Origin: Ciceribacter sp. T2.26MG-112.2
GTDB lineage: Bacteria; Pseudomonadota; Alphaproteobacteria; Rhizobiales; Rhizobiaceae
Assembly (NCBI RefSeq): GCF_900492205.1
Contig: NZ_UEYQ01000006.1
Location: forward strand, 1-64,000
Direction: 5' to 3'
Length of the DNA stretch: 64,000 nt
The notes under the pieces are model-generated. The model saw only the letters and a list, made by a program, of their open reading frames with translations, searched no databases and had not been told where the DNA came from. The stretch's first letter is position 1. Each line of letters begins with the position of its first letter. The position numbers and the translations under genes were made by a program. Below are positions 6,739-16,708 of the stretch, piece by piece.

Positions 6739-9700
6739 TCAAGAGCACCCGCTGGTCGCCCCACACGTGTCGCACTTCTCGCACGTGCCATTCCGCACCA
6801 TCGTGAAATTCTGGCACTCTGAGCACATGTTGCCGGTATAGCCTTGCGCGATCGAGCGCATGCGGCGGTCGGCTTCCTTCTTCTTGGCGTCGGCCTTGGC
6901 GGCGGCGGCGTCGGCGGCGGCCTTGTCGGAGAAGAGGGCGGTTGCTTCCTGCGCGCCTTCGCTGGCGATTTCCTCGGCCAGTTCCACCGCGCGTTCCTCG
7001 TAGTCACGCTTGAAGGAGACGACTTCCGAAGTTGCAATCGCGGTGGTCACTTCCAGCTTGCGGGCGGCCGAGCCGGCAAAGGCGGTGACGCTGCCGCCGG
7101 ACGAAGCCTTGGCGGGGGCGGCGGTTGCGGCACCCTTGGGCTCGGCGAGCGAACGGTCGACATTGCTGCCAGACACCAGCGTCGGCTTGTAGCCGCGGGT
7201 CCAGCCGGTCGAGATCAGGTTGGTCTTGCCCTCCGAAATCCCCTTGCCGAGCGCGGTGTTGGAGAAGTCGGACGTGTCGACATGGGCGAGATCATGGCGG
7301 CCGAGATAGGAGACGGCGAGTTCGCGGAACACGTAATCGAGGATCGACGTGGCGTTCTTGATCGCGTCATTGCCCTGGACCATGCCGGCCGGCTCGAACT
7401 TGGTGAAGGTGAAGGCCTCCACATATTCCTCGAGCGGCACGCCATACTGCAGGCCGAGCGAAATGGCGATGGCGAAATTGTTCATCATCGCCCGGAAGGC
7501 GGCGCCTTCCTTGTGCATGTCGATGAAGATCTCGCCGATCCGGCCGTCGCCGAATTCGCCGGTGCGCAGGTAGACCTTGTGGCCGCCGACGGTGGCCTTC
7601 TGAGTATAGCCCTGGCGGCGGTTCGGCAGCTTTTCGCGCTCGCGAACGACCCGCTCGACGACGCGCTCGATGATCTTCTCGGTGATGGTCACGGCCTGGG
7701 CGGCCGCCGGCTGCTGGATCAGGTCCTCCAGCGCATCCTCGTCCTCCTCGTCCTCGATCAGCGAGGCGTTGAGCGGCTGGGAGAGCTTGGAGCCATCGCG
7801 ATAAAGCGCATTGGCCTTGATCGCCAGCTTCCACGACAGCATGTAGGCAGCGCCGCAATCCTCGACGGTCGCGTCGTTCGGCATGTTGATGGTCTTGGAG
7901 ATCGCACCCGAGATGAACGGCTGGGCGGCCGCCATCATGCGGATATGGCTCTCGACCGACAGGTAACGCTTGCCGATCTTGCCGCACGGATTGGCGCAGT
8001 CGAACACCGGCAGATGCTCAGGCTTCAGGAAGGGCGCGCCTTCGAGCGTCATCGCACCGCAGATATGGACGTTGGCCGCCTCGATCTCCTTCTTCGAGAA
8101 GCCGAGATGCTGCAGCAGGTCGAAGGCCGGATCGGACAGGTGTTCTTCCGGGATCATCAGCGCCGACATCTGCTCGTCGCCGATGGTCCAGCGGTTGAAC
8201 ACGAACTTGATGTCGAAGGCCGACTTCAGCGCCGCATTGATGGTCTCGATCGTGCTGTCGTGGAAGCCCTTGGCCTTCAGCGTGCCGGGATTGATGCCCG
8301 GCGCCTGGTTGAGATTGCCGTGGCCGACGGCATAGGCCTCGATCTCGGCAATCTGGCTCTCGCTGTAGCCGAGCGTGCGCAGCGCTTCCGGGACGGCGCC
8401 GTTGATGATCTTGAAATAGCCGCCGCCGGCAAGCTTCTTAAACTTGACCAGCGCGAAGTCGGGCTCGATGCCGGTGGTGTCGCAGTCCATGACGAGACCG
8501 ATCGTGCCGGTCGGCGCGATGACCGAGACCTGGGCATTGCGGTAGCCGTGCTTTTCGCCGAGCTTGAGCGCCTTGTCCCAGGCGGCGGTGGCATGGGCGA
8601 CCAGCGCCGGGTCCGTGCATTCGGCATGAACGAGCGGAACCGGGTTGACCGACAGGCCTTCATAGCCGTCCGACAGGCCGTGGGCGGCGCGGCGATGGTT
8701 GCGGATGACGCGCAGCATGTTGTCGCGGTTCGGCGCAAAGCCCGGGAAGGGGCCGAGTTCCGAGGCGATTTCGGCAGACGTCGCATAGGAGACGCCGGTC
8801 ATGATGGCGGTCAGCGCGCCGCACAGCGCACGGCCTTCTGCCGAATCATAGGGAATGCCCGACGACATCAGGAAGCCGCCGATATTGGCATAGCCGAGGC
8901 CGAGCGTGCGGTATTCGTAGGACAGTTCGGCAATCTGGCGCGACGGGAACTGCGCCATCATCACCGAGATTTCCAGAACGACGGTCCACAGACGGACGGC
9001 ATGTTCGTAGTCGCCGATATTGATCTTCTTGGTGGCGGCGTCCTTGAACTGCAACAGGTTCAACGAGGCGAGGTTGCAGGCCGTGTCGTCGAGGAACATG
9101 TATTCCGAGCACGGGTTCGACGCGCGGATGGGACCTGCGGCCGGGCAGGTGTGCCAGTCGTTCATCGTCGTGTTGAAGTGCAGGCCCGGATCGGCCGATG
9201 CCCAGGCGGCATAGGAAATCTTGTCCCACAGGTCGCGGGCCTTCAGCGTCTTCATCACCTTGCCGTCCTTGCGGGCGGTCAGGTTCCAGTCACCGTCATT
9301 CTCGACAGCGCGTAAAAAATCGTCCTTGAGCGACACGGAATTGTTGGAGTTCTGGCCCGAGACGGTCAGATAGGCTTCCGAATCCCAGTCCGTGTCATAG
9401 GTCTTGAATTCCATGTCCTTGTAGCCCTGCTGGGCGAACTGGATGACCCGCTTGACGTAGCTTTCCGGAACCTGGTCCTTCTTGGCGGCCTTGATCTCGC
9501 GCTTCAGCGCCGGATTCTGGTTCGGGTCGAAGCAGGCATCGTTCTCAGCCGAGCAGTTGACGCAGGCCTTCATGATCGCCTTCAAGTGGCGGGCGACGAT
9601 CTTCGAGCCGGTGACGAGGGCCGCCACCTTCTGCTCTTCCTTGACCTTCCAGTTGATGTATTCCTCGATATCCGGATGGTCGATGTCGACCACCACCATC

Positions 9701-10536
9701 TTGGCGGCGCGGCGCGTCGTGCCGCCGGACTTGATGGCGCCGGCGGCGCGGTCGCCGATCTTGAGGAAGCTCATCAGGCCGGACGAGCGGCCACCGCCCG
9801 ACAGCTTTTCGCCTTCGCCGCGCAGATAGGAGAAGTTGGAACCGGTGCCGGAGCCGTACTTGAACAGGCGGGCTTCGCGGACCCAGAGGTCCATGATGCC
9901 GCCTTCGTTGACGAGGTCGTCGCCGACGGACTGGATGAAGCAGGCATGCGGCTGCGGATGCTCATAGGCCGACTTCGACTTGACGAGCTTGGCGGTGAAC
10001 GGGTCGATGTAGAAGTGGCCCTGGCCCGGACCGTCAATGCCATAGGCCCAATGCAGGCCGGTATTGAACCACTGCGGGCTGTTCGGGGCGACGCGCTGGG
10101 TGGCGAGCATGTAGGCGAGTTCGTCGCGGAAGGCGAGTGCGTCTTCTTCCGAGGTGAAATACTTGCCCTTCCAGCCCCAATAGGCCCAGGTGCCGGCGAG
10201 ACGGTCGAAGACCTGGCGGGCATCGGTTTCCGAGCCGAAGCGCTCGTTTTCCGGCAGCGCCTTCAGCGCGTCGGTGTCGGGGACGGAGCGCCAGAGGAAG
10301 GAGGGGACATCGTTCTCCTCGACTCGTTTCAGCACTTTCGGCACGCCGGCCTTGCGGAAATACTTCTGCGCCAGAACGTCGGTGGCGACCTGGGAGAACT
10401 GCGCCGGCACGGCGATGTCGGCCAGGCGGAAGACGATCGAGCCGTCGGGATTCTTGATCTCGCTCACCGCCTGGCGGAATTCGATTTCCGCATATGGCGA
10501 TTGGCCCGGCTTGGTGAAACGTCTCTCAATGCGCAT
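6739..10536 (-). CDS. nrdJ: Adenosylcobalamin-dependent (class II) ribonucleotide reductase
   Basis: A 1265-residue NrdJ, the size typical of Rhizobiales. It reduces ribonucleotides to deoxyribonucleotides using adenosylcobalamin instead of an oxygen-dependent radical, feeding DNA synthesis in the cytoplasm. The N-terminal half holds the catalytic barrel ([20 protein letters not shown], the finger-loop region with the Cys and Glu), followed by [14 protein letters not shown]. The C-terminus ends in a zinc-ribbon-like tail with CSECQNF and [14 protein letters not shown] that supplies redox cysteines. A GAGGGA ribosome binding site precedes the ATG. The promoter region carries two NrdR-like boxes. 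An 823-residue frame on the opposite strand is a shadow. Confidence 0.97.
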   Translation of the reverse strand: MRIERRFTKPGQSPYAEIEFRQAVSEIKNPDGSIVFRLADIAVPAQFSQVATDVLAQKYFRKAGVPKVLKRVEENDVPSFLWRSVPDTDALKALPENERFGSETDARQVFDRLAGTWAYWGWKGKYFTSEEDALAFRDELAYMLATQRVAPNSPQWFNTGLHWAYGIDGPGQGHFYIDPFTAKLVKSKSAYEHPQPHACFIQSVGDDLVNEGGIMDLWVREARLFKYGSGTGSNFSYLRGEGEKLSGGGRSSGLMSFLKIGDRAAGAIKSGGTTRRAAKMVVVDIDHPDIEEYINWKVKEEQKVAALVTGSKIVARHLKAIMKACVNCSAENDACFDPNQNPALKREIKAAKKDQVPESYVKRVIQFAQQGYKDMEFKTYDTDWDSEAYLTVSGQNSNNSVSLKDDFLRAVENDGDWNLTARKDGKVMKTLKARDLWDKISYAAWASADPGLHFNTTMNDWHTCPAAGPIRASNPCSEYMFLDDTACNLASLNLLQFKDAATKKINIGDYEHAVRLWTVVLEISVMMAQFPSRQIAELSYEYRTLGLGYANIGGFLMSSGIPYDSAEGRALCGALTAIMTGVSYATSAEIASELGPFPGFAPNRDNMLRVIRNHRRAAHGLSDGYEGLSVNPVPLVHAECTDPALVAHATAAWDKALKLGEKHGYRNAQVSVIAPTGTIGLVMDCDTTGIEPDFALVKFKKLAGGGYFKIINGAVPEALRTLGYSESQIAEIEAYAVGHGNLNQAPGINPGTLKAKGFHDSTIETINAALKSAFDIKFVFNRWTIGDEQMSALMIPEEHLSDPAFDLLQHLGFSKKEIEAANVHICGAMTLEGAPFLKPEHLPVFDCANPCGKIGKRYLSVESHIRMMAAAQPFISGAISKTINMPNDATVEDCGAAYMLSWKLAIKANALYRDGSKLSQPLNASLIEDEEDEDALEDLIQQPAAAQAVTITEKIIERVVERVVREREKLPNRRQGYTQKATVGGHKVYLRTGEFGDGRIGEIFIDMHKEGAAFRAMMNNFAIAISLGLQYGVPLEEYVEAFTFTKFEPAGMVQGNDAIKNATSILDYVFRELAVSYLGRHDLAHVDTSDFSNTALGKGISEGKTNLISTGWTRGYKPTLVSGSNVDRSLAEPKGAATAAPAKASSGGSVTAFAGSAARKLEVTTAIATSEVVSFKRDYEERAVELAEEIASEGAQEATALFSDKAAADAAAAKADAKKKEADRRMRSIAQGYTGNMCSECQNFTMVRNGTCEKCDTCGATSGCS

Positions 10537-10656
10537 CTTCGTCCCTCGAAATTGAAGCGCCGCCGACGGCGCAAGAAGTCCCCGTCCGGCTGCTCGGTTT
10601 CAACGCGCGCAGCCAGTTTTTCATCCGTCAGTCAGGTGAATCATCCGGAGATGGAC

Positions 10657-10672
10657 ACTCTGTATCTTGTGG
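10657..10672. promoter_or_regulatory. Predicted NrdR box 1 upstream of nrdJ
   Basis: The sequence ACTCTGTATCTTGTGG agrees with the NrdR consensus ACACWATATATWGTGT at about 12 of 16 positions. NrdR is the ATP-cone repressor of ribonucleotide reductase genes and binds paired boxes. The second box lies exactly 31 bp away, the spacing expected for cooperative binding on one face of the helix. Confidence 0.65.
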
Positions 10673-10687
10673 TGATTTTGGCTGCAA

Positions 10688-10703
10688 ACGCTAAATATAG
10701 TAT
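10688..10703. promoter_or_regulatory. Predicted NrdR box 2 upstream of nrdJ
   Basis: The sequence ACGCTAAATATAGTAT agrees with the NrdR consensus at about 13 of 16 positions. Together with box 1 it lies 121-167 bases before the nrdJ start, suggesting that nrdJ expression is repressed when dNTP/ATP levels signal sufficiency. Confidence 0.7.
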
Positions 10704-11241
10704 TAACAGTTTATTGCCGCCAGTCCCCGCATCATGTTTTCGGCGGTTGAAGATCGCGCAGAAAGGCTGGTCGGGTGAAAGGCCTCATGGCCCGGACCCG
10801 CGCTTACGCCTCGCGAAATTACTGAAACGAACCGGCCTCGTTATGTCCGGTTCAGTCGCCGCCGCAACATAAGAATGCATTAACTTTGAAAGGCCTGATT
10901 CCGTCAAGGGGTGGGTTATGACGAATTTATTAATACAAGATATTGTGGTTACCGGCTGTGGAAAACGGGGAAAGGAAGCATGTCGATGGAATCGCTCGGG
11001 TTTTTGATGGGCGGCTGCCGGCGGGATGATCTGCTGGTCCCGTTGCGCGACGCCCGCTTACCGTCATCCAGTCGCTTGGACCACAGGAGCCTGATACCAC
11101 GCAGACACGCATGAACGCTTCGAATCACCCAGATATGGTCTGCGGCCGCCCATTTCGAGCATTGCTAATTGAACCTTATTCTATAGACTTCAATACACGC
11201 GCAAGGCGAATGTATCGCGATCTCTAGAACCTGGTCTCTCG
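10704..11241. other. Intergenic region between nrdJ and the protease operon
   Basis: About 540 bp without a supported gene. The part next to the NrdR boxes probably contains the nrdJ promoter. The stretch 11160-11220 is AT-rich and probably holds the promoter of the rightward exported-protein and protease genes. A 67-codon frame at 10911-11114 has no convincing start or composition. Confidence 0.4.
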
Positions 11242-11670
11242 ATGAAAGTTTTCACCTGGATGGTTCCCTTCGTGATGGCGGTTGCCGGTACCGGCAGCGC
11301 TTCTGCTGGCAGTGCGCCGGTCCTCTATTGCGAGGCGCCTGCGACGGACGAGGACGCCGAGGTCTACAGGGCAGCTTGCGCCGAGGTGGCACGAGAGTTT
11401 CGGCTGAAATATCCGCTGCTGGCGGTGCACGATGGGGCGGCTGTTGAAAAGCCTGCCGGCGATGTGATCAGGCTGGATATCATCAAGGTCGACCGACATG
11501 CGATTACCGGGCGCCTTGCCTGGGCCGGCAAGAAGCCTTCGGGCGCCGGCTACGTGCTCGGGCCCGTCATCACCACCACGATCTCCGACGCGGAGTTGAA
11601 CACGCGTACGCTGCAGGAATTTGCACGCGGTCTCGTCTTGGCGTCCAAAATCCAGTTTCCGAAATCCTGA
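11242..11670 (+). CDS. Exported hypothetical protein upstream of the RTX protease
   Basis: A 142-residue protein with a Sec signal peptide (MKVFTWMVPFVMAVAGTGSA, cleavage near SASA-GS). The mature part has two cysteines (LYCEAP and RAACAEV), which could form a disulfide, then a compact domain with RLDIIKVDRHAITGRL and LGPVITTTISDAEL. I do not recognise the family. It ends 23 nt before the RTX metalloprotease, so the two are probably co-transcribed. By position it might protect the periplasm from the protease, as small inhibitors do beside serralysins elsewhere, but it does not visibly match that inhibitor family. Confidence 0.65.
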   Translation: MKVFTWMVPFVMAVAGTGSASAGSAPVLYCEAPATDEDAEVYRAACAEVAREFRLKYPLLAVHDGAAVEKPAGDVIRLDIIKVDRHAITGRLAWAGKKPSGAGYVLGPVITTTISDAELNTRTLQEFARGLVLASKIQFPKS

Positions 11671-11693
11671 ACTCGACCGGGGGGTCTGTCACA

Positions 11694-13901
11694 ATGACTG
11701 TCAACGCAAATTCGTCCGCGACTTCTGTCACGTCCACCGTGACAAATGCAAGCTTCACCGAGACCACCGACGCTGCCGCCGGCACCGGCACGGGCTATAC
11801 GATGGGCATCGGCGACACTTTTACCGGCAACCTGTCGCCTGTGGGCGACCAGGATTGGGTTCGAGTTCAACTTACGGCCGGACAGACCTACACGTTCACC
11901 CTCGACGGCTCCGGCGGAACGCCCGTGTCGGACACCTATCTTGAATTGCTGAATGCGGGCGGTTCACTGGTTACCTTCGATGACGACAGCGGAACCGGCA
12001 CCAACTCGGCACTGACGTTCACCGTCACGACCGGCGGCACCTACTATCTCAACGCCGGCAGTTACAACAATTCCTATTCCGGCGGTTACACGCTGACGAC
12101 GGCCGTTGCCCCGCCACCGACCGTCTTTACCCATGACCAGATCGCTGACCAGTTGACCGACGGTTATTGGGTATCGAACGGAGCGAGCCGCCGTGCCTTC
12201 GACATCAATGCGGGGCAGGCCCTCACCGTCAATATCACCGGCCTTACGGCAGAAGGCCAGCAACTGGCGGTATGGGCTTTCAATGCCTGGACCGCTGCGA
12301 CCGGGATACGCTTCACGCTCACCTCCGGCACGGCGCAACTGACCTTGGACGATTCCGACACCGGCGCCTATTCGACGTCGACGGTGAGCGGCGGCACGAT
12401 CCTGTCCTCCTTCGTCAATGTTTCAACCGATTGGTTGGCCAGTTATGGTACCACCCGCAACACCTATTCGCTGCAGACCTATATCCACGAAATCGGCCAT
12501 GCGCTGGGGCTTGGCCATGCCGGAAACTATAATGGTGCTGCGACCTATGGGGTCCACAACCATTATGCCAATGACTCGTGGCAGGCCACGATCATGTCCT
12601 ATTTCTCGCAGTCCGATAACACCTATGTCGAAGCGAGCTATGCCTACATCGTCACGCCGATGATCGCAGACATCCTGGCGATGCGCGACCTCTATGGCAC
12701 GACCGCGATCGCCGCCGGCAACACGACCTACAACTTCCAGTCGGATTTCGGCGATCACGTGGCGCGCACGATCGTCGATACAGGCGGGATCGACACGCTC
12801 GACTTCAGTTGGGTTTCGGCGGCGCAACGGATCGACCTCAATCCGGAGACCTATTCCAATACCGGCGGGCTGATCGGAAACCTGGGTATTGCGCGCGGGA
12901 CGATCATCGAGAACGCCCGGGGTGGTTCGGGAAATGACGTCCTCTATGGGAATAGTGCGGCCAACGTGTTGATTGGAAACGGTGGCAACGACATCTTATT
13001 CGGTCGCGGCGGTCGCGATACACTGAACGGCGGTCTGGGCAATGACACGTTCGTGTTGACCAACGAAAACGACACGGTCATCGACAGCGGCGGCAACGAC
13101 CTGATCACCTCGACGATCAGCCGCTCGCTCGCCGGCTATGCAACGATCGAACGACTGACGCTGGCCGGGACCGCGAACATCAATGGCACCGGCAACGCGC
13201 TCGTCAACATCATCACCGGCAATGCCGGCGTCAATGTGCTTGATGGCGGTGCCGGTCTCGACCGGTTGGTCGGCGGTCTGGGCAACGATGTCTACGTGCT
13301 CGGCGCCGAGAACGATACTGTCATCGACAGCGGTGGTAACGACCTCATCACCTCCACGATCACCCGCTCGCTCGCGTCCTATGCAACGATCGAGCGGCTG
13401 ACACTGCTCGGGTCTTCCAGCATCCATGGCAGCGGCAACAATCTCAATAACCTCATTACCGGCAATAGCGGCAACAACATCATCAACGGCGGTGCCGGCA
13501 GCGACACCATTCACGGCGGCGCCGGCGCCGACAGGCTGTATGGCAATATCGGCAACGATACCCTCACCGGTGGTGCCGGGACCGATGCCTTCATCTTTCA
13601 TTCGACACCAAACGCCCTGACCAATGTCGACCGGATCACCGACTTCTCCGTGGCCGACGATGCGATCTGGCTGGAGAACGGGGTATTCACCGCGCTGGGC
13701 GCGGCCGGTGCGCTGTCGGCGGCGGCGTTCGTGCGCAACACCACCGGTCTGGCGCAGGATGTCAGCGACCGGCTGATCTACGAGAGCGATACGGGCGAGC
13801 TTTATTATGACAGCAACGGCAACGCCGCCGGCGGCAGTGTGCTGATCGCCGTTCTCAACCCGAACCTGTTGATGACGCACCTGGATTTCACGGTGATCTG
13901 A
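11694..13901 (+). CDS. Serralysin-like RTX metalloprotease (M10 family) with PPC domain
   Basis: A 735-residue secreted protease without a Sec signal. Residues about 30-140 form a bacterial pre-peptidase C-terminal (PPC) domain (FTGNLSPVGDQDWVRVQLTA). The catalytic zinc motif HEIGHALGLGH is at 265-275 and the Met-turn ATIMSYFSQ follows about 35 residues later, as in M10 serralysins. From about 405 on there are calcium-binding RTX nonapeptides (GGNGNDILFGRGGRDTLNGG). Two copies of an 81-residue repeat beginning NDTVIDSGGNDLITSTI lie at 13071 and 13314. The C-terminal hydrophobic end suits type I secretion. No T1SS genes adjoin it, although a TolC homologue lies at 40.2 kb. Confidence 0.93.
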   Translation: MTVNANSSATSVTSTVTNASFTETTDAAAGTGTGYTMGIGDTFTGNLSPVGDQDWVRVQLTAGQTYTFTLDGSGGTPVSDTYLELLNAGGSLVTFDDDSGTGTNSALTFTVTTGGTYYLNAGSYNNSYSGGYTLTTAVAPPPTVFTHDQIADQLTDGYWVSNGASRRAFDINAGQALTVNITGLTAEGQQLAVWAFNAWTAATGIRFTLTSGTAQLTLDDSDTGAYSTSTVSGGTILSSFVNVSTDWLASYGTTRNTYSLQTYIHEIGHALGLGHAGNYNGAATYGVHNHYANDSWQATIMSYFSQSDNTYVEASYAYIVTPMIADILAMRDLYGTTAIAAGNTTYNFQSDFGDHVARTIVDTGGIDTLDFSWVSAAQRIDLNPETYSNTGGLIGNLGIARGTIIENARGGSGNDVLYGNSAANVLIGNGGNDILFGRGGRDTLNGGLGNDTFVLTNENDTVIDSGGNDLITSTISRSLAGYATIERLTLAGTANINGTGNALVNIITGNAGVNVLDGGAGLDRLVGGLGNDVYVLGAENDTVIDSGGNDLITSTITRSLASYATIERLTLLGSSSIHGSGNNLNNLITGNSGNNIINGGAGSDTIHGGAGADRLYGNIGNDTLTGGAGTDAFIFHSTPNALTNVDRITDFSVADDAIWLENGVFTALGAAGALSAAAFVRNTTGLAQDVSDRLIYESDTGELYYDSNGNAAGGSVLIAVLNPNLLMTHLDFTVI

Positions 13902-13946
13902 GGCTCAGCGGCCGGCCGAGATCGGACGGCACGGGATGCAAGAACG

Positions 13947-13976
13947 AAAAGGGCGCGATCTTCTCGCGCCCTTTTT
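13947..13976. terminator. Rho-independent terminator after the RTX protease
   Basis: An 8-bp GC-rich stem (GGGCGCGA at 13951-13958, TCGCGCCC at 13964-13971) is flanked by AAAA on the left and TTTTT on the right. It can stop transcription in both directions, serving the protease gene and the leftward xanthine phosphoribosyltransferase gene. Confidence 0.9.
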
Positions 13977-14016
13977 GCCGTTTCGAGGTCGTACAGCGTG
14001 TTGGCGCCGGCGCCGC

Positions 14017-14514
14017 TCAGCCGCGGTGGTTCTTGGCGATCGGTTCCTGGTAGGTAAAGCCCATGTCCCAGGGGAAGTAGATCCAGGTGTCCTGGCTGAC
14101 TTCCGTGACGAAGGTGTCGACGGTCGGCACGCCCTTCGGCTTGGCATAGACGCAGGCGAAATGCGCTCTCGGCATCATCGCCCGCACTTCCGTTGCGGTC
14201 TTGCCGGTGTCGGTCAGGTCGTCGACGACGAGCACGCCTTCGCCCCCGTTGGTCGTCAATTCTGCGGAAATGCCCTTGAGCAGGTTCATTTCACCCTGGC
14301 TGGTATAGTCGTGATAGGAGGCGATGCAGACCGTCTCGATCAGTCGGATGTTCAGTTCGCGCGAGATGATCGCCGCCGGTACCAGGCCGCCGCGGGTGAT
14401 GCAGACAATGGCGCGGAAATCCTGCTTGAGGCCGGCGAGCCGCCAGGCCAGCGCCCGGGCATCGCGGTGGAACTGATCCCAGGAAACGGGAAAGGCTTTA
14501 TCGGGCAGGGACAT
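14017..14514 (-). CDS. gpt: Xanthine phosphoribosyltransferase
   Basis: A 165-residue type I phosphoribosyltransferase that salvages xanthine (and guanine) with PRPP to give the nucleotide. The PRPP-binding motif [13 protein letters not shown] is clear. [20 protein letters not shown] and the C-terminal [16 protein letters not shown] match rhizobial Gpt proteins. The start at 14514 ([20 protein letters not shown]) fits the family; a longer frame from 14664 has a poor composition before it. The gene stands alone and is followed by the shared terminator at 13947-13976. Confidence 0.93.
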   Translation of the reverse strand: MSLPDKAFPVSWDQFHRDARALAWRLAGLKQDFRAIVCITRGGLVPAAIISRELNIRLIETVCIASYHDYTSQGEMNLLKGISAELTTNGGEGVLVVDDLTDTGKTATEVRAMMPRAHFACVYAKPKGVPTVDTFVTEVSQDTWIYFPWDMGFTYQEPIAKNHRG

Positions 14515-14732
14515 CGATCTGGAGCTCCGCGCAGGCTTGGGTTCGAGGTGCCGGCTTTCCCCGGCGGTTTCAAGAACGGCCGGTTGTGGGCGATGCAGCT
14601 GCCTTCGGCCTAAGCCTGAAACGCTGTTCGCGCGGACATGGCCCGCGCGACATGCTGCCCACAAGGGCTTTGTCCTTGCCCGCTGCTCTTAGCGGTATTT
14701 GCCGGGGCAAGGCAAGGCCCAGCACCTGAGCG

Positions 14733-15575
14733 TCAGCGTGAAAGCAGGGTCAGTGCCGTCATCGATTCGAGCACGGTGCGGGTCACGCCGCCGAACAGCA
14801 TTTCCCACCAGCGCTTGTGGCTGTAGGCGCCCATCACCAGGAGGTCGATCGAACTGTCGGAAAGACGGTTTTCGATCGCGGCGGAAGCCGGCAGATGGTC
14901 CGATTCCTGGCGCACGACCGTAACGTTGACGCCATGGCGGGCAAGCGTCGCGGCGATTTCGGCACCGGCCATGGCCGACGACTGGGTGCGGGTCTCCGCC
15001 GGGTCGACCGAAAACACCTCGACCGCCTCCGCCGCCTTCAGGAAGGGCAGGGCGTCGAAAGTGGCGCGGGCCGCCTCGCGCGAGCCGTTCCAGGCGACCA
15101 GAACGCGCTTGATCGGCTTTGGCTCCTTCAGGATATAGGGGACGAGCAGAACCGGGCGGCCGCTCTCGAACAGGAAGTTTTCCAGCTCGGCGCGGCTTTC
15201 CGACAGCACGGTATTCTCACCCTGGGCGGCGATCACCAGGTCGACATTGCGGGCGCTGTCGACCAGCGAGGAGGCGCTGTAGCCGGCGGAGGAAACGAAG
15301 CTGCGCCATTCGTGCGACGTGCCGTTGCGGGTCGCCCGTTCGCGGAAGATCTTTTCGACGTCGAGCGTCTCGGCATGGGCCATGTCCTGCAGCGCCTGGA
15401 CCGTCGACGGATCGGGGATTTCCATCGGTGCGACCAGCGGCACGGTGGCGAGTGCCTCGGCATGCAGGCCGATCACGTGCGACTGGAACTGCTCGGCGAG
15501 CGAAATGGAAAAATCAGTGATTTGCTGCGCGTTCTTCGGGGTGTCCAAGACGGCGAGAATGGTTTTGTAGCCCAT
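14733..15575 (-). CDS. Universal stress protein with two tandem Usp domains
   Basis: A 280-residue UspA-family protein with two Usp domains in tandem, roughly residues 1-145 and 150-280. The second holds a typical nucleotide-binding end, LLVMGAYSHKRWWEMLFGGVTRTVL, close to the GxxGHxR...GSV pattern. Such proteins bind ATP or act in stress adaptation in the cytoplasm. The start at 15575 (MGYKTILAVLDTPKNAQQ) has a GAGGGAGATAAT ribosome binding region; the longer frame from 15605 is less likely. Confidence 0.92.
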   Translation of the reverse strand: MGYKTILAVLDTPKNAQQITDFSISLAEQFQSHVIGLHAEALATVPLVAPMEIPDPSTVQALQDMAHAETLDVEKIFRERATRNGTSHEWRSFVSSAGYSASSLVDSARNVDLVIAAQGENTVLSESRAELENFLFESGRPVLLVPYILKEPKPIKRVLVAWNGSREAARATFDALPFLKAAEAVEVFSVDPAETRTQSSAMAGAEIAATLARHGVNVTVVRQESDHLPASAAIENRLSDSSIDLLVMGAYSHKRWWEMLFGGVTRTVLESMTALTLLSR

Positions 15576-15688
15576 AATTATCTCCCTCGAGCGGTGATGG
15601 TCCATCCCGCATGATCGATTAATGGCGACAATCCTTGGGACCTTCCTTGACTTCGGTCAATAGCGACCGCGCATGCGTTGCGAAGTCG

Positions 15689-16477
15689 TCAGGCAAGTTC
15701 GCCGGTGCCGAGATCCCTGGTCCTGGCGCTCTCCCGCTCGCCGGCCAGCGTCTCGACCATCGCAACGATAGCCTGCGCCGCGGCCTCGAGCGCGGCACCG
15801 TCTCGCGCCCGCACCACCAGTTCGGTGGAGAACCGCCGTCCATCGAAATGCGGATAGGAGCCGATCGAGGTCTGCGGATGGGCTTTTTGCACCGCCCCCA
15901 GCAGGGTGCCGATGTCGCCTTCGCCGAACGGGCAGGGGATGGAGCGCGACAGAACCCTGGCCCCGGCCGGAAGCGTGGCGACGACCGAATCGAGCATGGC
16001 CTGGAACACCTGCGGCACACCCGCCATCACATGGACATTGCCGATGATGAAACCGGGCGCGACCGACACCGGATTGGGGATGTGGCGGCTACCCTCAGGC
16101 ATGCGCGCCATGCGCTGGCGGGCTTCTGTGAATTCCATGCTGCGACGCGCGTACATCTCGCCGAGCAGGCGCATGGCCTCGCCGTCATGCAGGCACGGCA
16201 CGCCGAAGGCCTTCGACACGGCATCGGCGGTGATGTCGTCGTGGGTCGGCCCGATGCCGCCGGAGGTGAAAACGTAATCATAGCGCGTGCGAAGGGCATT
16301 GAGGGCGGCGACGATCTCGTCCTCCTCGTCGCCGACGATGCGGACTTCCTTCAGGTCGATGCCGGAAAGCGTCAGCACCTCGGCGAGGTGGCCGATATTC
16401 TTGTCCTTCGTGCGGCCGGACAGGAGTTCGTCGCCGATGGCGAGCATGGCGGCGGTCTTGATGGTCGTGTCAGTCAT
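15689..16477 (-). CDS. CinA-like molybdopterin-binding-domain protein
   Basis: A 262-residue protein of the MoaB/Mog fold found at the N-terminus of CinA (competence/damage-inducible protein A). The signature MLAIGDELLSGRTKDKNI and VFTSGGIGPTHDDIT are both clear, followed by IPNPVSVAPGF and VHVMAGVPQVFQAML. It lacks the C-terminal nicotinamide-nucleotide amidase domain of full-length CinA. The substrate is not known for this short form; a role in nucleotide or cofactor housekeeping is likely. It is divergent from wrbA across 231 bp. Confidence 0.9.
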   Translation of the reverse strand: MTDTTIKTAAMLAIGDELLSGRTKDKNIGHLAEVLTLSGIDLKEVRIVGDEEDEIVAALNALRTRYDYVFTSGGIGPTHDDITADAVSKAFGVPCLHDGEAMRLLGEMYARRSMEFTEARQRMARMPEGSRHIPNPVSVAPGFIIGNVHVMAGVPQVFQAMLDSVVATLPAGARVLSRSIPCPFGEGDIGTLLGAVQKAHPQTSIGSYPHFDGRRFSTELVVRARDGAALEAAAQAIVAMVETLAGERESARTRDLGTGELA

Positions 16478-16708
16478 GAGGATTTCCCGATCGTTTCAAC
16501 GCGAGTTCTATCGGCTGCCGGAGGCTTGGCAAGGGGCTTCTGGATGGACTTTGCCGTTTGGCGCTGCGAGGCCATCGCTGTGTTCGGTCGCTGAAACATG
16601 AACAGTCCGTCGCCCGACCGGCGTCTGGTTTGTTGGCCATGGTCCGCTACATAGGGATTATCGATTTCGCAACGCGGTTTTGACCGCCAGTCCAAACGGA
16701 GATACGTC

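Noticed and set aside
6844-9315. An 823-codon open frame opposite nrdJ
   Set aside because: It lies wholly inside the well-supported nrdJ gene on the other strand, and its product is Arg/Gly/Asp-rich in the way antisense frames of GC-rich genes are.
10537-10900. A cobalamin riboswitch upstream of nrdJ
   Set aside because: I see no B12-box-like sequence, and a B12-dependent enzyme is not expected to be switched off by cobalamin. The NrdR boxes explain regulation better.
10911-11114. A 67-codon frame in the nrdJ-protease gap
   Set aside because: No ribosome binding site and no protein-like pattern; probably chance.
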